From the NCBI GenBank assembly GCA_023374045.1, contig CM041777.1:82702300-82766299 (forward strand): a stretch of DNA of 64,000 bases, written 5' to 3'. The notes below the pieces were generated by a model. The model saw only the letters and a list, made by a program, of their open reading frames with translations, was not told where the DNA came from and made no database searches. Source of the DNA: Limonium bicolor (Eukaryota > Streptophyta > Magnoliopsida > Caryophyllales > Plumbaginaceae). The translations under genes and the position numbers were made by a program. Shown one piece after another: positions 56,280 to 64,000 of this stretch; positions within the stretch are counted from its first letter, which is position 1, and every line of letters begins with the position of its first letter.

Positions 56280-57650
56280 TCAACAGACTCGAATGCCTCA
56301 GCAGCTCAACAGACTCCAACGTCTCAATAGCTCAACAGACTCGAACGTCTCAACAGCTCAACAGACTCGAATGTCTCAACAGCTCAACAGACTCGAAAGT
56401 CTCAGCAGCTCAATAGACTCGAACGTCTCAGCTAATGGTGGCCACGGGTCCGGTTCCACCGGTTCCGGTTCGGGAAAATGTGTATTCGTATTCGGAACCG
56501 GTCTGGGCGGTTCTGGTTCCGGTTCTGAGATCTGGATTCGCTTCGGATTCGGTCAAAAAACCGGTTCCAGCCGGTTCCGGCGGTTCCGGTTCTGATCGGT
56601 TCGGAGCGGTTCCAGGAAAGTTTCGATCGGCTCCAATTGCTTCGTTTTAGCTCCGATTGAGATCCGTTTGAGCGCACATGTTGCTCTTTTCATCCACTTT
56701 ACTCCTAGATAGGTTATTCTTCAAGTTTATAATCTTAAATGTGTAAGAAACAAAGACTTAGGAATTTTTTTGAATTTACAAAAAATAAGGAACAAAGAGA
56801 ATTTTATTATATGATTCACTGCCTCATTAAAACCTTATTAGGTAAGAACCCATTGGGAAACACCTAAAAAGGAAAAAGGTACAGCTACTTAAAGATACAT
56901 GGAAAGAAAGTAATACTAAATTACTAATACATTCTAAAAAATTACAAGATAGAAGTCCTAAGTGGTGTATCCCATTCATCTCATACCAATCATCATGTTG
57001 GCCTTCATATGTAATGCGCGTGCTGGGATCTAGCTCGGCTAAGTCCCAATCATACTTTCAACACAAACCTTGATTGAGTCTGCGTTAAGGCTTGATCTCT
57101 TTTCAGAGGAGTGCGCGCCGAGGACCCAAAACGACATCGTTTTGGCCCGATCCAATGGTAACTTCACCCGGTTCCAGGGCGGTTCTGGTTCCGATTCCAC
57201 CGGTTCCAGTTACGGTTCCCGGTTTCGAATCCGACGACAGTTCCAGGCGGTTTGGTTCCGGTTCTGGGCCCGGTTTGGGCCTCCCGAATCTCAAAACATG
57301 TATTCATATTCGGAACCGGCTAATGCGGTTCGGTTCTGGTTCCGGTTCCCACCGGTTCCCGGCCGGTTGCGGTTCTAATCGATTTTGGGTAGAACTGCCG
57401 GTTCTGGGTAGAACCGGACCCGATGGCCACCATTAGTCTCAGCAGCTCAACAGACTCAAACGTCTCAGCAGCTCAACAGACTCGAACGTCTCAGCAGCTC
57501 CACAGACTCAAACGTCTCAACAGCTCAACAGACTTAAACGTCTCAACAGCTCCATAGACTCGAACGTCTCAGCAGCTCAATAGACTCGAAGGTCTCTACA
57601 GCTTAACGGATTTGAAAGTCTCAACAGTTCAATAGACTCATCAAATTCAA
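56280..57650. repeat. CAGCAGCTCAACAGACTCGA tandem repeats (interrupted)
   Basis: Units of about 26 bp (CTCAACAGACTCGAACGTCT and variants) run from 56280 to 56432 and resume at 57436-57650. The hAT-like element at 56433-57435 lies between them. Confidence 0.85.
56433..57435. mobile_element. Non-autonomous hAT-like DNA transposon, 1003 bp
   Basis: Terminal inverted repeats of 24-25 bp start TAATGGTGGCCA and continue (T)CGGGTCCGGTTC, matching apart from a 1-nt indel. An 8-bp duplication GTCTCAGC flanks it at 56425-56432 and 57436-57443. The outer 150-250 bp on each side are packed with GGTTCCGG/CCGGTTC words, as subterminal transposase-binding repeats in hAT elements are. The centre has no ORF long enough for a transposase. 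The 8-bp duplication and TIR shape support hAT. One caution: the target is itself a tandem repeat containing GTCTCAGC. Confidence 0.85.
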
Positions 57651-57935
57651 ACACCTCGAAAACCCCCAGCTCCTCAAAAAGGTGAACCCCTTGAAATTTG
57701 ATAATCCTTTCAAGCCTCAAATGTCTCACAGACCCGAGCGTCTCACAGACGCCATCATTTATGATTTCAAATATCTCACAGAGTCGAGCACCTCAAACTC
57801 CAAAACAAACTCAACAATCCATCAAACCGCACGAAATGACCACAAAACCCCATTGACCCCTCAAAGACCCAAAAGGTCAATATCCCAATTCCTTCAAAAA
57901 CCCCCATAATTCCCAAATCCCCAAAGGCTCTGAAC

Positions 57936-57973
57936 TACGTAAGGTCTGATATCAACAGGGAGTTGAGTACGTA
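57936..57973. other. Family B conserved hairpin (copy 5, reverse)
   Basis: The 38-bp TACGTA-bounded unit; the stem has one mismatch (ATCAAC against GTTGAG on the plus strand). Confidence 0.8.
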
Positions 57974-58108
57974 GGCAACCCACACAGGGTGTGACCCCAC
58001 ACCAATCAAAATACCCTTTCATTTCAGCCATATCACCTTCAAACAACCCCGAGCACTCCCAACCCTCGATTACCCTCACAAAACTCTTAAAATCCCAAAA
58101 CCCTGAAC

Positions 58109-58146
58109 TACATAAGGTCTGATCTCAACAGAGAGTTGAGTACGTA
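58109..58146. other. Family B conserved hairpin (copy 6, reverse)
   Basis: A second, tandem copy of the module 173 bp after copy 5. One box is TACATA; the stem CTCAAC/GTTGAG is perfect, with loop AGAGA. Confidence 0.8.
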
Positions 58147-58883
58147 GGCAGCCACCTAGGGTGCGACCCCATTTCAATCCAAAATACCCTTTCCCAATTC
58201 TAGGGCGACATTCATGTCGGTCAAACATTCAAATCCCCTTTGACTCCCATTAACCCTCGACTTCTTCAAACTCTCAAAATACTCTTATTCTTTCTCACTC
58301 ATTTGAATTCATCAGTTCTTTCATAAACCCTCGCCTCATCCACTCGTTTTCTCTCCTTATGTCCTAATCCTATCCTTGTGGCCCTTTGAAATGAATCTCC
58401 CTAAAAGGTTTTGAAAGAAGGCAATCCAGGCAATTGGAGACTGAGGTTTCCCCGGGCACCAATCCGAAGTCGTGGTGGTTTCCACTTCTAGGGGTGTAAC
58501 CCAGTGCGAACTCACACAGAATCTTTGGTATGACCAGATAAGTCCAATCCATATGCAAATCATAGAGTCAATTAACGGTTCTTAGAAACCGTCTCCTCCC
58601 TTCCTAGTTCCTTAGGTCAAACTAGGTGGCGACTCTAGTTAACTCCGCCTTATAGAGGCATAAGTCCGCGGGGAGCCCATCGAGAGCAGGTGTAGTGCAC
58701 ACTTGCACTCCCCTTTATGCTTTCTGGGAAAGACGGATGATGTGGTAGGTATTTGAGGGATGCCAAAATAACGGGTTTTCACCCTCCATAGAATGACATA
58801 TTTCTAGGATCTCGACTTTTCAGTCAGACCGCATTTAGATAGACCCCCCCCCCTCATACCGAAAAATCACCCTCCACAGTCGG

Positions 58884-59200
58884 TAATAATCAGAAGAACA
58901 TTTATCACCTCAAATATGCTCTAGATAATGATTTTAAAATCAAAGACCTCGGTATGTTTCATTACTTCTTGGGCATAGAGTTTGTTCCTACTTCACACGG
59001 TTTTGTTCTTTCACAACGTAAGTTCTGCATTGATCTCCTTAAGGAATTTGATTGCACCACCAAGAAGGCAACTATGGGACCCATGATAATGGGTAAGTCA
59101 TTGTTACACACTGATGGCATGCTTTTAGAAGATCCTACTTTTATCGACGTTTGGTAGGCAAGCTTAATTACTTGTCTAACACACGTTCTGATATTAGTTT
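58884..59200 (+). pseudogene. Copia reverse transcriptase, C-terminal part
   Basis: It continues from 51158 across the solo LTR: LKYALDNDFKIKDLG-F and YFLGIEF (58910-58985), then LSQRKFCIDLLKEF. Frames shift near 59150, where the usual RLVGKL-YL block is read in a different frame from the upstream part. Confidence 0.9.
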
Positions 59201-59836
59201 CACGGTGCAAGTTTTGAGCTAGTTCATTCAGAGCCCGCATGATGTTTATCTGCAAGCAGCCCTTCATACTCTTTGTTATATCAAGGGAACCTAAAACTAC
59301 GACATTGTTCTTGCTCCAGGCGAATCTGCTAAGCTTGATTTGATTGCCTATTGTGATTCCGACTGGGCTGCTTGTCCAAACACAAGGAAATCTATATCAG
59401 GATACCATATTTTCCTAGGAAACAGTCCCATCTCTTGGAGACAAGAAAGAAACAAGGTTCTGTTTCTCTTTCCAGTGCTGAAGTTGAGTATCGTTCTTTA
59501 CGTCGTGTGACCGCTGAACATACATGGCTCACAAGCCTTTTACATGAATTCAGAGTAACTCACATCACTCCTATACCAGTCAAGTGTGATAATCAGTTGG
59601 CCATACACATTGCACGAAATCCGGTCTTGCGTTGTCTTCCATGAACGCACAAAGCACATAAAGATTGATTACCATTTCGTACGTGATAAGATTCAGCAAG
59701 GTTTGGTTGATGTTGTCTATACACCCACTAGCAATCAGCTTGCTGACATGTTGACAAAGGTTATACCAGGCACATGGTATCACACTCAGTTACCTCAGTT
59801 AGGGATTCTTAGGGCACAGAGCGACAAGCTTTGACA
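59201..59836 (+). pseudogene. Copia RNase H
   Basis: [20 protein letters not shown] (near 59345-59405), [13 protein letters not shown] (59460-59500), CDNQLAIHIARNPVFHERTK (split across a frame change near 59620) and KIDYHFVRDKIQQG...ADMLTK (59660-59760) carry the RNase H acidic residues. The ORF ends TTTGA at about 59836. Stops (59219, 59292) and frame changes are present. Ends 40 bp before the 3' LTR. Confidence 0.9.
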
Positions 59837-59859
59837 ACCTAGTTGTCCTACAGCTTGCA

Positions 59860-59878
59860 GGGGGGGGGGGGGGGGGGG
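59860..59878 (+). other. Copia polypurine tract: run of 19 G
   Basis: Nineteen consecutive G residues directly abut the 3' LTR, preceded by GCTTGCA. Copia PPTs are commonly G-rich (AGGGGGGAG-type); a pure 19-G run suggests slippage expansion or an assembly artefact. Confidence 0.75.
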
Positions 59879-60140
59879 TATTGGGCTGGACAGTTTAATT
59901 CTTTTTCAGCCCATTTAGTATTCCCTGACAGCCTATTTATTTCAGTTTGAGTACATATGTAATTAGATATTCTAGTTGGCATATTTGCTGATATACCGCA
60001 ATTCATTTTATCTCAAATCTGTATAAATTAGTCGTTGACATTAGGTTTGTAATTAAGCGAGTTGTGAATAACAAAAGAAACCGCACACATTCATATTTCT
60101 TCGCTCTTCTTCCTCGCGTAAATTCTTTCCCTTTCCGATA
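59879..60140 (+). repeat. Copia 3' LTR
   Basis: The partner of 17477-17738: TATTGGGCTGGACAG ... CTTTCCGATA, followed by the target duplication AAAGT (60141-60145). Confidence 0.95.
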
Positions 60141-60145
60141 AAAGT

Positions 60146-61066
60146 AAACAAAAGTAACACCTCTCTAAGAAGTGCAAAACAACTAGAACTTGACCGTGGT
60201 AATGAGTCGGTGAATGCTCATGTTTACCGTTCAAAAATTGCTAACAGAGGTGCAAATTAGTAGAACCAAGCACCAAATGAAATTTAGTACACTTCATATC
60301 ATTTTTTTTTCTATAAGCATGTGCTCATATTATGCCTTTATTTGCAACTGAGAGCAATGGCCAATCAGATCCTAAATAGGCAGTAACATTTCCCATAAAA
60401 TCGCAGAAGCAATCTACCCAATTCATGTCACTTAGCAACAGCAAAAATAGAAACAAAATACCATGAATTTGAACTTGAATCGTGTTGAAACTCATCCATA
60501 TAACACAGCAACAATTGGATTCAAAACAAGCTTGTTATTCACATTATAGCTGGTCGTAACAGCAGCAAGTAATTGTGACCAAGAAGACTAGAAAACCAGA
60601 TCCAATTTTGTTAGAATTTCACCATGTAGTGTCTACTTAGCAGCAGCAAAAATAGAAGCAGAAATATCATGAATTTCCACTTAAAATTGCTGACGCTCAT
60701 TCATATAACAACAAGGAAAATTTGGTTCAAACAGGTTTATAATTCATAAAATAATTGGTTGTAACAGTGACAAATGATTATAACAGCAAGGCCAAGGAAA
60801 CAGATCCAATTTTGTTGGGTACTCAGTACAAATACAGTTGTCATCGGTGTAGAATTGAGAAGCCAAATCCAGTAGTAAATCAAGCCAAGGTAAACTCACG
60901 TGGTGAAAACATTCTAAAATATTTATGTATATCACAATCAAACCCAATACTCAGAACGCATTAAATTTGCAAAGATTCAAAAGTCTCAAAAATAATACCG
61001 ATGTTAAGATGGTACTCAACTCAATAGTTCCCCCTTGCTCATCCTGCTCTAATTCACCGTTGTTGT
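60146..61066 (-). repeat. Family B LTR, segment 3 of 3 (probable)
   Basis: By position this is the continuation of 17476 across the copia insertion. It has the same A-rich AGCAACAGCAAAAATAGAA style as 16960-17440. A ~206-bp imperfect duplication lies at about 60430-60780 (CTTAGCA(A/G)CAGCAAAAATAG ... AT(A/C)ATGAATTT units). No gene. It ends where a copia-type LTR begins, so the LTR's TGTAGACACC terminus must lie outside the window. Confidence 0.5.
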
Positions 61067-62156
61067 TGTTAAGTCAAGATCCTTTAGTTTTGATGATAGC
61101 AAACCTTGTATTGTCTATCTAATATGTTTGTCAAGCTTTATGATTCAGATAGACAAGTAAAAGAGTGGCTTAGCATGCAAGGTTGCAAGCGCACTCGGTT
61201 CACGACATGTGCCCAACCGGTCGGGCACCTGTCTGGGAGAGCTCACGCTAAAACTTCTAGCACATACAACAAGTCAGGCACCGCACGAAGATATCTCTCA
61301 TGCTTAAGAAGAAAATCAAAGACAAAAGATTGCAAGAGGATCGACATATTCAGACAGACTCATCTACCCACATAATCAACTAACACACGACAAGAACATA
61401 ACTCATTAATGTGCAAATGGACAAGATAAGTAAAGGGCTACTTCTTAGAACAATTGCATAGCCGTAATGAAGACTAAAGGAGCATTAATGAGCATTTAAT
61501 GAGTTAGACAGAATCAGGCAAGTGGGGAACACAAGTGGTCCTCGACCAATCGAGAGGGCTGCCGTCGATGTGACCAACCATAAGGCGACACGTAGTCCAA
61601 ACACCTTCAAATCAAGTTGAAGACTCTATTTACAGTCTAGTGTGGTTGTTATGTAAATAATAGAAGCTGTAGTCGACTCCTAGAGTCTAGGGACTTATAG
61701 GACTGTAGTTACACCCTAACTAACTGTATATATACTTGCATTTATCTTATATAAAGTAAGTCTGTATGAGAGAAAAGAAACAGATTATTTGGGCAAGTGT
61801 GGATTAGACTTAAGAGTGTGTGTAAGTGCTAGAGAGTTGGTGAGCTAGAGAGGACTGGGTTAGAGTGCCAATACTTTGAGTATTTGATAGACCGACAGGT
61901 TGGAGAGCGATCGGTGAACCGTAGGCTGATAGTCAGGTGACAGTTAAGGACTTTAGGGTAAAGTCGTAACTGTCCCGGGAGTCCGTGTGTGGGGGCGAGG
62001 GAGATTGAGTATATTTCTTGTGTGTAAATTCTCAATTGAAATGGAGTTTCAAGTATAAGTTTATCTCATGTCATTTCCTAACTATCAAAGTTTTATTTAA
62101 GTCCACAATACGTCTACGACACGTTGGGGACGTGTCAGGAGCATTTGCTAGTTTCA
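61067..62156 (+). repeat. 5' LTR of another copia element (SIRE/Maximus-like), about 1.1 kb
   Basis: It begins TGTTAAGTCAAGATCC (the start is uncertain by 3-6 bp because of a TGT repeat) and ends GCTAGTTTCA, with a copia PBS immediately downstream. TATATATA (61727-61734) and TATATAAA (61748-61755) are likely promoter boxes. The internal region is visible for only 37 bp before a family D LTR interrupts it. The lineage suggestion rests on LTR length, start and PBS only. Confidence 0.7.
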
Positions 62157-62158
62157 AT

Positions 62159-62170
62159 TGGTATCAAAGC
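62159..62170 (+). other. Copia-type primer-binding site
   Basis: TGGTATCAAAGC, one base different from the canonical initiator tRNA-Met PBS TGGTATCAGAGC, 2 nt after the LTR. Confidence 0.8.
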
Positions 62171-62193
62171 AGGTCTCTTCTAGAAAGCTAACT

Positions 62194-64000
62194 TGAAATA
62201 CCCCAAATATAAATGTGTTAATTAAATTTTAAACTATGGTATTATAAGGCTAATAATTACCTTAGAAATGTTAGTAAGCAATTTAAACCATATTAAACAC
62301 AATAAAATGTCATTAAGATAATTTGGGAAAAAAACATGCTCTAAGCTTGGGATAACCTTGGTTAGGACCCAAAGAGCATACCAAGGCCTTATTAACATGC
62401 TAATGGACATTTTAAACCAATTACAAAAGAAAACCAAGCTCAAAAATGAGTTTAAACACAAAATGTGCTTTAAGGAGTCTTAAAGCACGTTTTTGAAAAA
62501 TTGTCTTGGAAATGGGTTTTTAGTGGCTAAATGCCCATGATACAACTTAATCAATATTCTTACTACTTATTATAACATTAGGAATCCTAAATCAATGAGA
62601 AACCAAAAAATTTCACAAATTTGTGCACTAATTATGAATAGTGCCCAAATAGTGCTCAATTAAGGATTTAGTCAACTTAAATTAGATAAATGGTCAAATT
62701 ATAATATATATCTTAACCAAGGCATGGAGGCCAGTTTTTAGAGGTGGTGAGTCATCACCCTTGCCAGCCAACTAAAAGAAACAAGAAGAAATAAAGTAAA
62801 AGATATTACCTTTTACAAGTTAAAATATCTCACAATTTCACTCTCTCACCTTTCTTTCTTCATTTTCTTTCTTTCCCACCGTCTTCCTCCTTTTCTCCCA
62901 ACTCCAAACCGTTCATGCTGCAGCAACCTCTCTTCTCCATCTTCATTTCCTTGCCAAATCCAACTCCATGCTCCAAATCAAGTTCTAATAGCATATTTGT
63001 GCTAGTTAGACCAAGCTCTTCATTTCCCTCTTTTCAAAACTTCAAGAACTCAAGTTTGATTCCATGGAGAATCTCCGTTGAAGGAGGAAAAGCTCAAATT
63101 CTTACACCTTATTGTTCTCCTTTGTTCCTAGGTAAGAAAAGTAAAAGAAAAATCAATATTCCTCCATTTTTGTACAATACCAAAATGGCTTCTCATGGGG
63201 TTTTGTTTTACTCCTTGAATTATTCTTGTTTTAATCTCCAAAGGAGCTAGAAGAAGGTCTTGCCTTGTTTCCTAATCAAGTTCTCTACAAATTCCAAATG
63301 TAAGTACCAATTCTAGTGTGTTATAACACTTCTTATAATCTAGGGTTAATTTATGAGTTTAGGTGTAACACTTAAATTTCATTACCCTTAATTGTACATT
63401 GATTAGAAGATTGACAAGTGAACAAAAAGGTTCTTGCCGGTTTTCAATCAAAAAACAAAAGTGAAGAGAGGAAATCTTGAAGAGGAAACGGTAAATGGCC
63501 TATCCTAACGTAGTTTTGTGCCTTAGGAAATTGAGCTTTAATTGCTTAATAAACAACCTAAAGAGCCAATGGGAAATGAGTTAGTAAAATATCCACAAGG
63601 TGGACTATAAGGACATGGGAGCATTGTTGTGTGTATTTGCAGGTTGAAGGCATTAATATATGGAAATTCAGTGTTTAAGATTATTGCAAATAACGGCCTA
63701 AGAGCCATGTCATTTAAGGACCTAAGTGCCAAGAAATTTAAGTTTATGCACTATATTGTGATGTAGTGTAGTTTGGGTGTACTTTGTGTGTAAAGAACAT
63801 TCATAGAGGATTTGAATGTCTTTGATTGTTTAAGGATGAAACACCATGTGTTTGAGTGTAAGAATGTGTTAGAGAAGCTATGCCAAAGTTTAGTTGATAA
63901 ACAAAGAGTTTTAAGTGTTTTAAGGAGATTTTATGACCTAGAAAGTACTAGGAATCATTAAGGGTTATATTGGTGAAAGAAAGGAATTAAGGTGTTCGTG
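62194..64000 (+). mobile_element. Family D LTR, left part, runs off the window
   Basis: It starts TGAAATACCCCAAATA and aligns with 257 onward: TTAAACTATGGTAT, CACAAAATGTGCTTTAAGGAG, GGCTAAATGCCCAT, the CT-rich leader, the small ORF, and the TTGCAGGTTGAAGGCATT block are all shared in order. The left target duplication would be TAACT (62189-62193). Whether it is a solo LTR or a complete element cannot be seen. Confidence 0.85.
62915..63250 (+). CDS. Small ORF in family D LTR (second copy)
   Basis: A 111-codon ORF at the same place as 1098-1448 and similar in CSKS, IFVLV and S-PWR--EGGK blocks; function unknown. A donor-like GTAAGA (63132) lies inside it and an acceptor-like TTTGCAG at 63636-63642. 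Treat as a candidate only. Confidence 0.3.
   Translation: MLQQPLFSIFISLPNPTPCSKSSSNSIFVLVRPSSSFPSFQNFKNSSLIPWRISVEGGKAQILTPYCSPLFLGKKSKRKINIPPFLYNTKMASHGVLFYSLNYSCFNLQRS

Larger units (their letters stand above)
51159..58878 (+). mobile_element. Family B solo LTR, 7.7 kb (6.7 kb without the hAT insert)
   Basis: It starts TGTAGACACCAAAAATTC, ends CACCCTCCACA, and is flanked by ATCGG (51154-51158) and GTCGG (58879-58883), a 5-bp duplication with one change. It runs opposite to the LTRs at 28357 and 41794. Shared blocks include 53890-54400 (reverse complement of about 30670-31170), the hairpin twice (57936 and 58109), and the 58440-58878 end. It is about 1.7 kb longer than those LTRs through expanded simple repeats and a duplicated hairpin module. 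No internal region follows, so it is a solo LTR. Several ORFs of 60-80 codons are not convincing genes. Confidence 0.88.
17477..60140 (+). mobile_element. Ty1/copia retrotransposon, decayed, expanded to 42.7 kb by nested insertions
   Basis: Two 262-bp LTRs (17477-17738 and 59879-60140) are flanked by the perfect target duplication AAAGT (17472-17476, 60141-60145). The element has a PBS (17739), the copia domain order gag-PR-INT-RT-RNaseH, and a G-run PPT before the 3' LTR. A gypsy element (20300-50034) sits just after the integrase core and a solo LTR (51159-58878) sits just after the RT YVDDM motif; removing both, each with one target-duplication copy, restores frame at each join. Without the insertions the element is about 5.2 kb, normal for copia. 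Many stops and frameshifts, and changed catalytic residues in PR and INT, make it non-functional. LTR divergence by hand count is roughly 18 of 262 positions. Confidence 0.95.

Noticed and set aside
56293..57436. Gly/Ser-rich ORFs in the hAT-like element and surrounding repeats
   Set aside because: They arise from GGTTCCGG and CTCAACAGACTC repeats and carry no transposase motifs.

Overview
This window is intergenic, repeat-dense DNA from a flowering plant, probably a eudicot with a large genome (inference). The evidence is plant Ty1/copia and Ty3/gypsy elements with plant-type primer-binding sites (PBS), a Tat-lineage gypsy element with an antisense gene, very long LTRs, a small hAT-like DNA transposon, and no recognisable host gene, tRNA or rRNA. 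Nearly every base can be placed in a stack of retrotransposons inserted into one another; most junctions can be placed to the base from TG..CA ends and 5-bp target-site duplications (TSDs). || LAYOUT. (1) 1-8046 is the left part of a minus-strand element with a 1774-bp LTR (6273-8046) and an Ogre-type PBS (6250-6269). Its internal DNA is split by a 4.7-kb solo LTR (257-5000, TSD TTGAA; 'family D'). (2) 8047-9427 is A+T-rich DNA without a gene. (3) A very long minus-strand LTR ('family B', ends TGTAGACACC...CACCCTCCACA) starts at 9428. It is cut into 9428-10598, 14895-17476 and 60146-61066 by a second family D solo LTR (10599-14889, TSD GTTGA), by a copia element (17477-60140) and by another copia-type LTR (61067-62156). 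A third family D LTR enters at 62194 and leaves the window. (4) The copia element has 262-bp LTRs, TSD AAAGT and decayed gag-PR-INT-RT-RNaseH. It is stretched to 42.7 kb by two insertions: a minus-strand Tat-lineage gypsy element (20300-50034, 637-bp LTRs, TSD GTAGG/TTAGG), and a 7.7-kb family B solo LTR (51159-58878, TSD ATCGG/GTCGG) that itself carries a 1-kb hAT-like element (56433-57435, 8-bp TSD GTCTCAGC). (5) The gypsy RT is in turn interrupted by an 18.4-kb non-coding family B element (28357-46745, TSD CCAGG) with LTRs of about 5 kb and an 8.5-kb internal region full of hairpin-bearing tandem repeats. || HOW IT WORKS TOGETHER. The gypsy element carries gag-pol on the minus strand and, between pol and its 3' LTR, a plus-strand intron-containing gene with its own TATA-like box; its product has a Transposase_28-like domain followed by coiled coils. 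The 18.4-kb family B element has no protein of its own but keeps PBS, PPT and near-identical LTRs, so it looks like a recent non-autonomous (LARD-type) element mobilised in trans. Hand-compared LTR divergence falls with nesting depth (copia about 7%, gypsy about 2-3%, the family B element lower), as the insertion order requires. || MOST INTERESTING. Unrelated LTR families here each contain a cluster of short inverted repeats, and several show paired (compensatory) base changes between copies: the 38-bp TACGTA-bounded hairpin of family B, the 90-bp array at 33.4-34.3 kb, and the 57-bp triplet at 4.0-4.1 kb. In family B a 19-nt copy of the PBS/LTR junction, and a second PBS core, lie inside the LTR. 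All alignments were made by eye.
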